Source: Meconema thalassinum (taxonomy: Eukaryota; Arthropoda; Insecta; Orthoptera; Tettigoniidae). Taken from it: DNA of 64,000 nucleotides. The translations under genes and the position numbers were made by a program. The stretch spans positions 122,489,894 through 122,553,893 of the forward strand of contig OX336388.2 in NCBI GenBank assembly GCA_946902985.2. Direction: 5' to 3'. The notes beneath the pieces were generated by a model that did no database searches, was not told where the DNA came from, and worked only from the letters and a program-made list of their open reading frames with translations. Position 1 is the first letter of the stretch; each line of letters begins with the position of its first letter. This document shows, in pieces, positions 32,133-45,236 of this stretch.

Positions 32133-32327
32133 AAACTACAGAGGTTGCCTCAGTATGGAGCTCTTAGGCGAGGGGACCGCGGAGGGAAGGGAAAGGACGT
32201 GACGTCACAAGCTTCCCCGTAGCGCGCGAGGCGCGAGATATGCAAGGGAAGTCAACTTTTCCCACACATTATATTGTATGGATTGCAGTGGTTTAAACGC
32301 GTGTTTTAAGCCCTTTTGTTTATAATC

Positions 32328-35300
32328 ATGCCAGGCCAAAGATGTGCTGTGGCAGTTTGTCACAGTTCTTATAAAGTTGGAAACGACGTGTCGTTTTTCA
32401 CGATGCCAAAAGACGCATGCCTTCGCAATCAGTGGATTGCTGCATGTAAGCGAAAAGATCATTTCAACCCTCAAACAAGTAGGATATGTTCCCTCTACTT
32501 TAAGAGTGAAGACTTTGAATTATACTACAGGGCCAAATTGGTTAATATAAAGCCAAGATTTCCAAGGAATCTAAAACCAAATGGTAAGTGAGCTTAGGTG
32601 GCCTACTCTTAAGTTTTGATGACCTGCTAGGACGATTTTAAAGCTGTTAATATTTTTTACATATTTCGCACATGGTATTTTAGTAGTTGGAGCACAAGCT
32701 TTCAAAATACAATGGCTGTATTATCAAATCATAAATGTAAACGGGAGGGTTAGCTTAGTATTTATTAAAAAAAAAAAACTTGTTACATTACTACATACAT
32801 CCCATATGAACTTTGTTATTCTGTTATTACTTCCAGCTGTGCCAACGCTACATTTAACTCCAGATCACACCAGTATAGGAGAGTCATCATCAAGGGAGCA
32901 AAGATTAATAAAATTAATTAAGAGGACATTCTTTCAAGATCTACTCAGAGAAGAGAGTGAACAAAATTCAGTGAGTGAACTTGAGACACCACTTCAAACC
33001 CCGGCAGATGACAACAGGTATGCAATTATTCTTGAGAATTACAATAGGGTTTTAGAAGAAAGTGAGCAGTTAAGAAAGCAATGTTTACAAAATGGAGCAC
33101 AAATTATTGATTACCAGAAGCAAATTGAGTAACTAGAAAAAACAGTTGAAGAATTATCAGCTAAATTGGGAAAGACCTCTCAGATGGTTCTGCATCAGCA
33201 AGTCATTGGTACATTCTCAGGGGTGCTGAGTAAAAGGCAATTAAATATCATCATCGATAAAAGAAGCACGTTAAATGGACTTCAGATAATATTTCGACTG
33301 CATTTACCATCAGATATTTCAGCAAACGGTGTTACATTTACCTCAGGCAAAAGCTACATTACCCTCTACCAGGAATTTCTTCATTGCAGAGATGGGCTTC
33401 AAGTTTAAATTTGAGGCAAGGGATTCTGGCTGAAGTAATTCGTGTAATGGAAGTTACTGGCCACACTATGAATAGTTTTGAAAAAGCAACAGTCCTCTCT
33501 TATGATGAACTGAAAGTGGCAGCTACATATGATTATGATCAAAAAGAGCGTGAAATAATAGGACCTCATTCATACATGCAAGTTATTATGGCTAAAGGAC
33601 TTTTTTTTTTCAACTGAAAACAGCCTGTTCACCTCGATTTCGACTCGAAAATGACTTAAGGATATGCTTGACCGAGTGACTATAGAGCTTGAGAACGTTG
33701 GGTACAATGTGGTAGCCTGTGTGAGTGACTGTGGAGGTGGGAACAAGGGTTTGTGGAGGGAATTGGCTATCTCAGTGAACTGCTCTTCTTACAACCACCC
33801 AGTAACTCAATAGCATATGCATCCTATTTGCTAAAACTTATCACTATCAGGAACTGGTTCTTGGATTATGGCTATATTCTTGAAGACGGACAGAACGTTA
33901 CCAGTGCTCCTGTGGTAGAATTAGTGAAACAAACCAATTCTGAGATAAACTCGTGCCATAAACTGACGCCGAATCACATACAGTGTGAAACAAGAAGTTC
34001 CGTGACGAACTAAAGAGCCTATTTTTCTTAAAATTTAAGATTCTTGCCAATGATTAATCTATATGTATCTATCTAGAATAATGACAAAATTAAGTTGGTA
34101 ATATCGAAATTTCTAATTACTTAGAAATACTGTATACCTGGCATAATGTAGCCTTATAGAGCACTACAGTTGGCAGCCCTGGTGACTGAATATATTCTTA
34201 GTTCCATCTCTTAGAGTACAATATACACAATTTGGTTGAAGTCCAATGGATAGCATGGACGTTACATGCAGTTAAACATTGGATCTAACAGCGCGCGTAA
34301 AATCATGTTGGCAACAATGTGATGCATGTATTGGTCAGAAATAATCTGAAATAATATGATCTATTGTTGTGCCAATTTTGAATGAAATCCATTAATTAGT
34401 ATAGAAGTTACATGCATTTTAAAATTGGACCTATCAGCAGGCAAAGAATCAAGTTGGCAGCACTGACGTATATAGTGACTCCAAATTAATCTAGAATTCC
34501 AGGTACTATACGTGTGCAAAGTTTAGAGCTACTGGCTTGCATACTTTATGATATATTGATATTAGGGTAACAAAAATAGAGACAGCATTTATTAACAGTT
34601 GGCAGCCTTGGTTGCTTTTAAGAACACGCATAGTCATATCTGTTATGGTACACGTAGCACATACGAAATGTGGTTGAAATCCAAATGATAGTATAGAAGT
34701 TACATGTATTTTAATTTGGACCTCTCAGCAGGCTTAGAATCATATTGGTAGCACTGACGTATATAAGTTACTCCAAATTAATATAGAATGTCAGGTACTA
34801 TACATGTGCATAGTTTAAAGCTGTCGGCTTGCATACTTTCTGATATATTGGTATTTGTATAAAATAAATTGAGAGCATTTATTAACAGTCGGCAGCCTTG
34901 GTGGCTCTTAAGAATACGCTGTCATATCTGTTATGTACACATAGCACTTATGAAATTTGGTCGAATTGCAATTGATAGTGTAGAAGTTATATGCATTTAA
35001 AAATTGGACCTATCAGCAGGCTTATAATCATTTTGGCAACACTGCCATGTATGGCCTCCTGGAAATCAAACTGAAATATTATTATCTATACGTGTGCCAA
35101 TTTTAAAATAGCTCCCATTCATACCTTCCTAGATATCCAACATGGAGCTCAAATTTCAACAGCGATTTTTCAGCAGTTGGTAGCACTGGCATCATTTTCA
35201 AATACGTTATTGAGATATTCAGGTATAGAACTTTACTCCTGCCAAATTTTGTTTCGATTGCTGCAGCCGTTTAGGAGTTGATACTGGGACACACACACAC

Positions 35301-36512
35301 ACACACCCAGACAGACAGACAGAAGGACAGACAGACAGACACACATTTTAACCCAGATCGATCTCATAAGTCTACTTTTTCCTCATTTTTGCAAAATGTG
35401 AAAAGTAGGCTAAAAAAAACAAACGACAAAATGTTCGACTAGCGGCACAGCTTCTGTCACACACAACAGCCACAGCTTTAATGCACTACAAACCAGGTCC
35501 AGATAAATTACTAGCAGAGGCGACAGGGGATTTCATAGAACTTGTAAACCAGTGGCGCCTTAACCAACAAAAATAACCCATGGTTTACTAATTGAACAGC
35601 AAAATATAATTTTGGAGAAGATGGAAAATTTCATGAGTAATTCTCTTTGCATTGGGAAAAGTTCGTTGCAAATATTCCAGAAAGCAGTCATCATTTCAAT
35701 AAAATCACTTCTGTACCAAGATATGGCCCGTAGACATAATATAAAGTACAGTACATTCTCACACACAGGCCAAATCAAGATGTACTGGAAAACCTCTTTT
35801 CCAATTGAGGACCCTAGGTGGCTTACACGATCATCCTTCTCCCCTTGACTGCATTTACAGACTGAGGATGATTATTTTAGGGAAAAATCCAGGAGTCGTT
35901 GAAAAGCAAACCAACACTGCTGATCCAGATTCAGATGAATATTTAGTTGCTCAAGCACTAAACAAAGCTGGCATAGTGTCGGAATCAAATAACGTGCTTC
36001 AGAACCAACCTTACACAGCAATGTGCAACTAGAGTCCTTCATTGCCAATATCATGGAACAAAGTGAAGAAGATGGCAAGGCTTATGTTGCAGTTTATGTA
36101 GCCCACAAGTTCCAAGATGAATTTCCACAACTTGGGAACTTAACCTATGGAATGCAAACTCAACACGATTATGCATTACCAACCTGGATTAAACACTTGT
36201 CATACGGTGGTTTGACCGATCCCTCAGAAACTTGGCTAAACCAGTTCCGGCACATTTCACGGAAAATACGGATTTCAACGAGGCAAGAATGTTCTAAGAA
36301 GAACGACAGATTGTGTGTCGAGAGAAGTTCCTGACGTACCATCTGATGTGGTTGAGGCAGCTGTGAGAACAATTTTCTTCATCAGATTGAAACATTCCAA
36401 TTCTATCTTGCATAAGAAGAGGTTATTGGAAATCACTAACACCCACACCAACACCATTGATACTGCTCCCGAGTATAGGCGAATTTCCAAGAAATTCAAG
36501 ATCACAACATAA
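32328..36512 (+). pseudogene. THAP-domain P-element-like transposase, broken by frameshifts and an insertion
   Basis: P-like transposases bind element ends through a THAP zinc domain and cut with an RNase-H-like core. Exon 1 (32328-32583) encodes the THAP domain: CAVAVC, NQWIAACKRKD, ICSLYF. The usual CxxH pair reads CSLY, so one zinc ligand is lost. A donor GTAAGT at 32584 and acceptor TTCCAG ending at 32836 join to AVPT, the expected end of a THAP domain. Then follow a leucine-zipper-like coiled coil (about 33010-33165), FSGVLSKRQLN, the core (VLSYDELKV, IIGPHSYMQVIMAKG, VSDCGGGNKG), DVPHLLKLIRNW-like text, then after the insert at 34020-35410 EATGDFIELVNQW, LHDHPSPLDCIYRLR and LSYGGLTDPSETW to about 36512. 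At least five stops or frame changes are present. Confidence 0.85.
34020..35410. repeat. Tandem-repeat-rich insertion, about 290-bp unit, ending in (CA)n/(CAGA)n
   Basis: Landmarks recur at about 290-bp spacing: GCATTTATTAACAG at 34584 and 34875, GCACTGACGTATATA at about 34458 and 34750, and GGACCTATCAGCAGG-type text at about 34427, 34720 and 35008. A half-unit of about 145 bp also shows. It finishes with CGTTTAGGAGTTGATACTGG, then ACACAC and CAGACAGA runs at 35291-35344. It interrupts the P-like transposase. No protein is seen. Confidence 0.8.
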
Positions 36513-38617
36513 AATGTCGTCGTCGTCGGCCGATACTCGTATCCGAGTTTACGCTTCTCGCTTGCAGTTCCATAATCTATAGTCCAGGCGATGAAGATGG
36601 CGCTGATGGCTTATCAGGCCAATTCTTGCGTAGAACATGCGACCACATATGTTGCATCCGATGGAGAGTGAAGGACGTGGTAGTGTTTGACGTATCTTCT
36701 TCCTCTGGCGAATTTCCTCTTCCTGTCTTCGACGTTCCTGTTCAAACTGTGCAACTGCAGCTGAGATGGTAGCACACCTGCTAGGGCGATCCAGTGCAAG
36801 AGTACCGGTATGCCAAGTATTTGGGTTTAACACTACTCTTCTCATTGTCTGCTTGAGTTGGTCTTTAAATTGTTTTCAAGGAGCACCACATGGCCTCTTG
36901 CCAGTGTTGAGTTCACTATACAGGATTTGCCGATGTAGTCTGCTGTCACTCATACGATGGCTATGGCCTGCCCATCTAAGCCGATGATCAACAATGGAGG
37001 CTTCAATACTGTTTATCATTGCTTTCTCAAGGAATGCTATATTAGTTACATAGTCATCCCATTTGGTGTTCATGATTGATCTAAGTTTTTGTTGATGAAA
37101 GCGTTCTAGTTTCTTGATGTCCCGGCGATATTGGGTCCAGGTTTCACATCCTTAGAATAGCGTAGAAATAACAACAGCTTGGTACACCAATACTTTCGTG
37201 CAGATACTTAGATCTTTGTTCAGAAACACACGATGTGAGAGACGTCCAAAAGCCACATGGGCAGCCTGTATTCTGTTTTCCACGTCCTTCTCAGAGGTAC
37301 AGTTCGCTGATAGAATACTACCAAGTTACGAGAAGTGTTCCACCTTTTCCAGAGCTGAGTCAGATATGTTGATATCAAAATCTGGGGGGATGGTTCTAGA
37401 AGCAGGTTGAGTTAGCACTTTGTTTTTCTGAATGTTGACAGTCAGGCCAAAACGTTCATAAGCTCCGTTGAAACAGTTGGCAGACTGCTGAATCTCTTCT
37501 GGTGTGTGGGCTGGAGAATCTTTGTCATCTGCATATTGCAATTCTGTGACCCGAGTGGAATAGGTTTATCTTTTGAAGCTGAGTCTGGCCTGGTTGAAGA
37601 GCTCCCCATCATACCGATATTTAATTTCTACAACTGAGTAGTTTTCAGGCGATGTCTCATAAAGCACAGCTGCCAGGTACAGGGCAAAAAGTGTAGGTGC
37701 AAGTACACATCCTTGCTTGAGTCCATTTGTAATTGGAAATTCCTCTGAGATATCATTCAGATATAATACCTGACCAACCATGCCATCATGGAGAGATTGG
37801 ATCAAACTAACAAAATGTTCGGGGCATCCAAAGCGTCTCAAAACCATCCACATAGCGCTACGAGGAACCGTATCAAAGGCCTTTTCAAGGTCATCGAACA
37901 CTAAGAACAGAGGTGTCATTTGTTCTCTGCTCTTCTCTTGGAGTTGTCTTGCGCAGAAGATCATGTCGATTGTACCACAAGAGGGCCAAAATCCACACTG
38001 CGATTCAGGCAGTAACTTCTCCAAAACAACCTGAAGTCGATTTAGTAAGATTCGAGCAAATATTTTTCCAGTTATGGCAAGCAGGGAAATACCACGATAG
38101 TTGCCACAGATACCGCGATCACCTTTCTTGAAGATTGTAACTATTCTGGAGTTTTTCAGGTTAGCAGGAACATTTTTGTTTTCCAAATTAGAAGAATCAG
38201 ATAGAAAAGCCCGGTGTTTAGAGGTAAGCCTCCACATTGAATGAGTTCAAGGGGAATGTTGTCTGATCCTGGAGCCTTCCCTGTTTTCATTCTGTTGAGG
38301 GTTTTGATAAACTCTTTAAAGTTTGGAGGAGTGTCCACCCAGGGTTGGGGAATATGTTGAGGGACATGCTGAAGAAAATCGTCAGCAGCTGCAGAACTTC
38401 GGATCAATAGTGAACTGAAGCGCTCCTTCCATCTTTTCAAGATGTACTGGCTGTCTTTAAGAATGGTGGAGTTATCAACAGCTTTCAAGGTTCCTGATGA
38501 TGATCGGATCGGTCCATACAGCTCTTTCAATCCAGCGTAGAAATTGCGTAAGTCCCTGCTATCTGAGAATTTCGGAAGTTCCTTAGCTTTTTGCTGCCAC
38601 CAGTTGTAAGTATTCAG
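36513..38617 (-). mobile_element. CR1/L2-like LINE, 5'-truncated, with C-terminal zinc-finger motif
   Basis: Minus-strand frames from 38530 down encode the reverse-transcriptase end of a non-LTR element: RMKTGKAPGSDNIPLELI, SRIVTIFKKGDRGICGNYRG, LFLVFDDLEKAFDTVPR, GLKQGCVLAPTLFALYL and MQYADDKDSPAHTPEE (catalytic ADD). Then come GHSHRMSDSRLHRQILY, FEQERRRQEEEIRQRKK and finally CNICGRMFYARIGLISHQRH with LH, a C2H2-like finger. The 3' end is the CGACGACGACAT junction at 36513, directly after the end of the P-like transposase. Several frame changes break it. The copy at 477-1130 is a sister. Confidence 0.85.
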
Positions 38618-38676
38618 TTATTTTTAACACCCATTTACCAATACTGCAATTCCATGCGAATAAACTGTTCTTTGCG

Positions 38677-39383
38677 AGTTATGTATCCCGTCCAGGCTCG
38701 AACCCCAGACCCCATTCTAAACTATAGGTAATGGTCATTCTTCCTATAAAAGGAACATCATTGCCTATTGTATCCCTCAATATGTTTTTAACAAAGTGTT
38801 TACTTGATGAATGTTCATTCTTGGAACCAAGTAAATGACGTTGCATACTTCTTTCACAACATGTTATTGTCAACGTAATTACTTCACTATCTGTAAATTG
38901 TTATTTGTCAAATACTTCCTACAAGGAAATGACCCTGTACATTTCCTCATATGATTATTCAATATGTTATTTCAAATGTGTTGACTCCAACAGCTATGAG
39001 TGATCAAATTCACAGAACTGTTACCGAAAACATGAGTCCATATCTTGTAAGATGTATATTTCCACACACATGTTATTTAGTGCGCCCCTCTACTGTGACG
39101 CACATTGTTATGAAGGGATTTGTATAAAAGACCTGGGCTCGGAAGCAAAGGTCTCTTCCAGTTACAGCATCAACTAAACAGGTTGACTGTCTGGTGTTAA
39201 CTTGTATATATTGGATCGACAAATATTAATAAATACATCTGCAAACTAACCAACGAGTTCTCATTCATAGAAATCAGATACTACTCATCAGAAGTAAGAA
39301 CCACGAGACCTACTGACTTAATAGCAGTAGCAACAACTTCTTAGTATATCACTAAAGATGACTGTTAAGCGACAAACTTAACT
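38677..39383 (+). repeat. 5' LTR of the errantivirus-like provirus (707 bp)
   Basis: Begins AGTTATGTATCCCG and ends CTTAACT, short inverted termini (AGTT/AACT). A likely promoter segment precedes TTGTATAAAAGACCTGGGCT at about 39119, whose TATAAAAG resembles a TATA box, and AATAAATAC near 39228 is a possible polyadenylation signal. The sequence GGGGGCTCTTTCCGGGAT directly after it is the likely primer-binding position, but I could not match it to a tRNA. Confidence 0.92.
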
Positions 39384-40311
39384 GGGGGCTCTTTCCGGGA
39401 TAGGTAACGATTATCCTTGCCAGATAATCTACGAGTAAGTTGGTACAGTGTTCTGGCAAACCTCACAAGGAGGCATTTCGTCACTATACTAGCGACACCA
39501 AGGTACCTATCTTCAGCACCAGATGCAGTCATCGATTTTATGAACCAGCCAGCAAGCCAGGAGTGGAACTGACAGCCTCACACGGAGGCCTTTCATCCAC
39601 AACTAACTTCGCCAGCTTGAAGGAAGGCAGTTCGCCGACAAACGTTCCAAGAAGCTCACGCTCCAAGTAACGCCTTTCGCAACAACCAACCGCCATCGCC
39701 GTAAGTGCCGACAACGCTCCAGAAGCACTTTCCGACCACACGACGACACAAGAGAACCAACCGACTCCGCAGTTCCAAGAGGATGCAGCCAACACTGATC
39801 ATCTTATCTTGTCAGTAAGTCAAACTCCAAATAATACCTCATTTGTGAACTAGAGTATTATTAGTAAAGCATGATTCAATATTTCAAGTAGCAAACTAGG
39901 AGAGCAACAACAATAATACAAACTTAAATAATACATTCTTTCCCTTTCAAACGGAAACAAATTACAGTTAATTTTAACTAGTAAAGTTTGCCTTGTCATT
40001 TTGTTTTGAATTAAACTAGTAAATTAAAACAAAAATAAATACTTAATAATAAATATTCGTGACTTTCAAGAGGAAATAATTTAGTGCGCTCTGATTAGCA
40101 CACCTTACACTCTTTATCAACTTTTGAATTAATTTTGTATCTAAGCAATTAAAACAAAAATAATAATAATAAACTAACATCATTTCTTAACAAAAGTGAG
40201 TTAGTGCAGCCCATGCTGGTCTTTCGCTTGTCACTATTAAAGGAATTAATCAAATAATTAAATATTTATTATAAATAACATTTTGAAACCGTCTTTATAA
40301 ATTCAAACAAA
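39384..40311 (+). other. Provirus leader, no gene supported
   Basis: About 930 bp between the 5' LTR and gag. The first part (to about 39800) is GC-richer with a short open frame; the remainder is AT-rich with several CAAATAATA-like repeats. I treat it as untranslated leader. Confidence 0.6.
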
Positions 40312-41305
40312 ATGCCTGAAATCGAGCTCCTTTCAAAGTTCGAATATGCTCAGATACAGCTTTTGCCTGAATTTAACGGCACTAATTCTTGCAGTCTTGA
40401 CTATTTCTTAGCAAGAACAGAATAATTTCTCAACACGCATAAGAGTATAGCGTCAGCTACAAACTCAGTATTAATAAATGGCTTCCTATTTAACGTCATA
40501 AAGTCAAAACTAAAAGGTGAAGCATGTAGCATTCTTGACTTAGAAGCCAACAGTACTTATGAAAAATGTAAAGATAAACTCATAAGAAAATACGGTAACG
40601 TCAAAGACGAGAGACTTCTCATCCAGGAGATCTCTAATTACTTCCAGAAAAGAAACGAATCATAAAATGACTACCATGATAAATTAGAAGGATTGACTTT
40701 GCAATGCAAAAGCTTATGCAAACTCAATTACCAAAATCAAATTTTGGAATTGAAATTAAGAGAACTTGAAGAGTTAAGCCTAAATACATTTAAAGCAGGA
40801 GTTTTGGAACCCTACCGTTCATACTTAAGATATGCACAGATTACAGACCTGAATCATTCATTGCCTCAGGTTATGCAGGTCTTATGATAACGATCGCGCC
40901 CATGAAGATTACATGGACCAACTAAGAGGAAAACTACCTCCTAGCAAGTTTCCACCAACAGCTCGACCACTAGGCCACTCAGCACACAATCCATTCTCGA
41001 ATTTTAACCCAGCTCCACCAAGGAACCCATTTAACCAACCTTTCATGCAAAATCAAACCCACAGACCCTTCTTTAAAGATAAACCACAACCAATTTTCGG
41101 ACACATTCAAGCTCCGAACACTCAGCCTTTCAAGCCACCAAACCCCATGAATCGTCCTTACCCAACTCCCAATAATATTGGCCGACGTTTCACACCCACT
41201 AATCAGCAAAGATTTCCACAGCCAGGTCCCATACAGCAATCACTAGAGTATGTAGATGAGTACAACATACAGAACTACCCACAAGAGTACGCCACTCAGT
41301 ACTAA
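40312..41305 (+). pseudogene. gag-like gene of the provirus, interrupted
   Basis: Gag forms the particle core. The start ATG at 40312 opens MPEIELLSKFEYAQIQLLPE; in-frame TAA codons occur at 40423-40425 and 40663-40665, and a frame change lies near 40885. A leucine-rich stretch at 40693-40887 follows, then a Pro/Asn/Phe-rich, basic C-terminus (40913-41305; FSNFNPAPPRNPFNQPFMQN) without a CCHC zinc knuckle, as in insect errantiviruses. It is inactive as it stands. Confidence 0.75.
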
Positions 41306-41313
41306 GAATACGA

Positions 41314-42965
41314 GTGCGACACAGAGGAACAGTCTCAGGATTTTCGCTTGGCCCAGCCATCAAAATCGAAGACTTAAATAACTTGGGTAATGCTCCCAAA
41401 TTACCATTCATCACACTGTTTGGACTAAAGATCTTAATTGATAGCGGTGCTTGCAATTCAATTATGAACCCTGAATTCGCACACTCATTGTTCGCAGAGT
41501 ATATGTTTAAAGAACCATTTTGTATTCAATCAATCCACTCACAAACTATAGGAGAAGATAATATTCAATTCCCTATCTTTTCAGAATACAAAATAGATTC
41601 ACCTATAACATTCAGAGTTATGCAATGGCATAATTACTTCGACGCATTAATTGGTAGCGCAGCTTTTGCTCAACTAGGTGCAAAGATTGACTACGCCTCG
41701 AACATAGTAACTCTCAACAACACGGACATACCGTTTCACTTCCATTCACCACATAAGCAAGAAAGCTTTCAACCTGCATTAAATGCATATCTTCTAGCTA
41801 TACCTGTCAACATACAACACAGAGACGTGTATATTTCCAAATTCGAATACGAAGGAATATGTTTTCCAGATGTTATTCTTCATGCAGAGAACTACCAGGT
41901 TCTATACCCCACAAACACTCAGTTGAAACAAGAATTCACCGAGCCCATACTAGTTGAAACTTTAGAGAATGTAACAATCCAACCACTGGAAATAAATTCA
42001 ATTTCTGAAAGAAACATTCATGAACACCTCCGAACACAACACTTGAACGATCTAGAAAACAGTGCTATTCAAGACATATGCTCGGAATTCTCAGATGTTT
42101 TCTATTACCCAGGATGTGATCTGACATTTTCAAGTGCAGTAAATGATTTTATTCGCACTACAGATGAAGACCCAGTACACCAAAGAAATTATCGGTACCC
42201 ACCACCTCTAAAGCAAATATTAAACAACGAAGTAGAGAAACTTTTGGACCAGGGAATAGTCACGCATAGCGAATCTCCATACTGCAATCCAGTCTGGATT
42301 GTCCCCAAAAAGCTTGACGCTTCAGGACAAAAGAAATGGAGACTAGTCATAGATTTCAGACAGTTGAAAAAAAACTATTGAGGATAATTACCCCCTGCCT
42401 ATAATAACAGAGATCTTAGATAATATCGGTCGATGTCAGTACTTCAGTACTTTAGATCTGGCTCAGGGATTTCACCAAATTGAAATGGACCCCAGGTCTA
42501 TCGAGAAAACAGCCTTTACAATCGACAATAGACACCTAATGTTCAAAAGAATGCCCTTCGGCCTAAAAAAAAAAATGCACCAGCCACGTTTCAACGTGTA
42601 ATGGAAAATGTCTTGCGTCCTTATCTATACAAGTTCTGCTTTGTGTACATTGACGACATAATAATCTTCAGCAAGTCGCTAAGCGAACATGTACAACATT
42701 TAACCCTTGTGCTACAGAAATTGAGAGAAGTAAATCTCAAAATACAACTAGACAAGACAGAGTTTCTTCACAAAGAAGTTGCTTTTCTTGGTCACATTGT
42801 ATCACAAGACAGAGTCAAACCAAAAAGATCAGAGTAGTCAAGGACTATCCTATTCTGAAGTCTACCAAAGAAATCAAACAATTTCTTGGCCTTGCTGGAT
42901 TTTACAGAAAATTCATCAAAGATTACGCAAAAGTAGCACAACCCATGTTTCGCTGCTTAAAGAAA
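41314..42965 (+). pseudogene. pol-like gene, 5' part: protease and reverse transcriptase (frameshifted)
   Basis: The frame at 41314-42381 holds an aspartic protease motif LIDSGACNSIMN (about 41434) and the start of the reverse transcriptase (QGIVTHSESPYCNPVWIVPK, KWRLVIDFRQLKK). It ends at a run of eight A residues near 42366-42375, where the frame changes. A second A-run near 42567-42577 marks another change. The catalytic [13 protein letters not shown] is at about 42652-42690. A stop near 42835 precedes text equivalent to FLGLAGFYRKFIKDYAK. The nested element cuts the gene after 42969. Confidence 0.85.
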
Positions 42966-42969
42966 GGAT

Positions 42970-43004
42970 TGAACCGTTTTTATCAGGTTCATTATTTTTT
43001 GTCA

Positions 43005-43046
<42 letters not shown>

Positions 43047-44921
43047 CATCATTTCATTCATGTCGCATTATTGTGACATACGTTTCTCTGTCTCACCTAC
43101 TGCGTTCAAACTTTGTAATTCTGCGTAAATGTTTCGCCAGATGGTGAAACTTTTCACCCCTACTGACACAGTTTTACCATTGGTTGAAGCATAACTTGTT
43201 GCTAAGCTTTGCTTCTCCCATTGGCCCCCTTTATGTTCTGGAGAGGGGGTGTTCTACGACTTATTTTTCTCGAGCGCGTTACTGCGTTCCCTTAGAGAAG
43301 GTGGCTTCTCTTCCATTTCTGACCGTCATGTGAAACGGTTACAGCCGTGTGTGTCGGGCTTTCGCCCGTGCCCAACGCAACTAAGCGTAAGTACGATTCG
43401 ATCACTTGATTTATCTGGCATGCTATCATTTTTGAATTTCAGTTTATCCATTTTTTATTTTATTTCTGTGTCTCCTTTGATTCACTTACAATTTCCCTTT
43501 CTTATGATGATGTGAATTCGATCCATGAACCCAAGTCCCTTCGCCTTTGTTTACGTTAGTTTAGCGAAGCCTCTGTGTTTATTTGTCATCCCTACCTTTC
43601 ATGTAATCGGTTTTATTTTTACTCAAATCTCTCAGGTCTGAAATATATGCTATTTTTCTACGAGGCTTAATTATGCTCTGTATTGCGTCACCACCTGGTT
43701 CGGCGTTCTTTTATGACGACCTCCGGTGGATTGTCGCATCAGAGCCTTGTTTTTATGGATGGAATCGGCGAAATTACGGAGCTGAGTCTCACGTCTTCAG
43801 TCAGATCCTCCCTCTGTTTTATTGAAATGTATGTGAGCGATGGTCATCGTGCTAATCACTGTCCATGCGCCGCATTACTTTCTTTGTTTCATCGTATGTC
43901 GTTGTGATTCGGCATTTCTACCTCTGTGTAAGCCTACATCTTCCTACGAAGCATATTTCTTAGCTGATTGGTTTTTTTTCTTTTATTTGCTGTCCCGGTA
44001 ATGTCACGTAATTTAATGTAATTTTCATTTCCTTTATTTTTTTGTGTTAATTTTGTGTTGCTTCCTCGGGCTTCGTTATATTACGTAACTCCGTGTCATC
44101 CCCCACCCCCGTTTCCTACATACGCACTCCTCCCATCCCCACCACTTTCACCCCCTACCCCATGATTTCACAACATCATGAGCGTTTTAGTTCTGTTCTT
44201 GGCGCGGGGCATTCTAGTCCAGGTCATCCTCGTAAGTAGAGGTGTTCTCTTATTCGACCCGTTCATACTCTCTTTTTTTTTGTATTTTAAATTTTGGTTA
44301 TCGAGTCGCACTTACGGTTTAGTTGCACATTGATTGTAAGTACATTTTAATTAATCTTGTTTCATCTTTGTTTGTGCTTAAGTTCATTTATACACTTTTC
44401 TCTTGATATTATTTTTGTGTACCCCTTTCTTGGGTACCATCTTTAGTCATTAATTTTATTTGTTATTAAGTGATTTTAATACCTCTTCAAGTTTACCTTT
44501 CATTTTGTGTTTAGATTAATCCTTACTCTTAGGCGCACCTGTCTTAGTTTGCTTTAAATACATTAGTAAGTAGTTCACTTTGGTTTCGTCCTCTTTCATT
44601 TGTAATTTTATGTTCCCTCTTCTCTCGTTCGATTTCGTCGGTCTTGGCTTCGTACTGTAACGCAGTCACGACCTACACGCTTCTGGGTTCTTCGATCAAT
44701 TAGATAAATTTAATTCCGCTTTTGATTTGTTTTAAAGAATTCATTCGTTTCCTTTTTTGGAAAGTATCTTTCTTTCGATCCGGAATCTTGGGCCCAGCAC
44801 GCATCGAAAGAGACATCCTTTCCCCGCTCCTTAGCGATCCTGTATACGTTGTTGTTTTCGCTTCCACTGTATTCCTCATGTCTCTGCTATTTTGTTTAAC
44901 GTAAAAGCACAAAGCGGTGCA
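42970..44921 (+). repeat. 5' LTR of the nested gypsy element (1952 bp)
   Basis: Unusually long for a gypsy LTR. It contains an (ATT)n microsatellite near 43008-43046 that is longer than in the 3' LTR, which explains most of the 15-bp length difference. Short open frames inside (43249-43515, 43683-43907) are duplicated in the other LTR, which is expected for a repeat and not evidence for genes. Confidence 0.93.
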
Positions 44922-44923
44922 AA

Positions 44924-44940
44924 TGGTATATCAGAGCATT
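44924..44940 (+). other. Candidate tRNA primer-binding site of the nested gypsy
   Basis: TGGTATATCAGAGCATT begins two bases after the LTR end. It has the TGG start and general form of retrotransposon primer-binding sites. The exact tRNA is not determined. Confidence 0.6.
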
Positions 44941-45236
44941 GGTTACGCGTGAAATCGTCTCCTTTAAATTACCAAACTTATATTATTTTTGCAATTATTA
45001 CAATGTTGTCTTTCCGAGTTTAAGATACCTGTACTGAACTGTTCCCCCATCCCCGAAGAAAGTGTGGAGTGTGAAAGCATTTCTCGAGTGAACAAGACAT
45101 CCAAAGAATCTAGTTCCGAGGTGAAGAGTGCAACCAGTTAGTGAGTACTTCGCAACGTTGGAATAGGACACATTACGGTATTGTGACCTTTATTTTACTA
45201 AGTTAAAGTGTTTTACTTTTCTCCTTGTCTATTGTC

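Noticed and set aside
35291..35344. CRISPR-like short repeats
   Set aside because: These are (CA)n and (CAGA)n microsatellites without spacers; the genome is eukaryotic.
43249..43515. 88-codon and 74-codon open frames occurring twice (43249, 43683 and 50938, 51372)
   Set aside because: They lie in the two LTRs of the nested gypsy element; duplication reflects LTR identity, not gene conservation.
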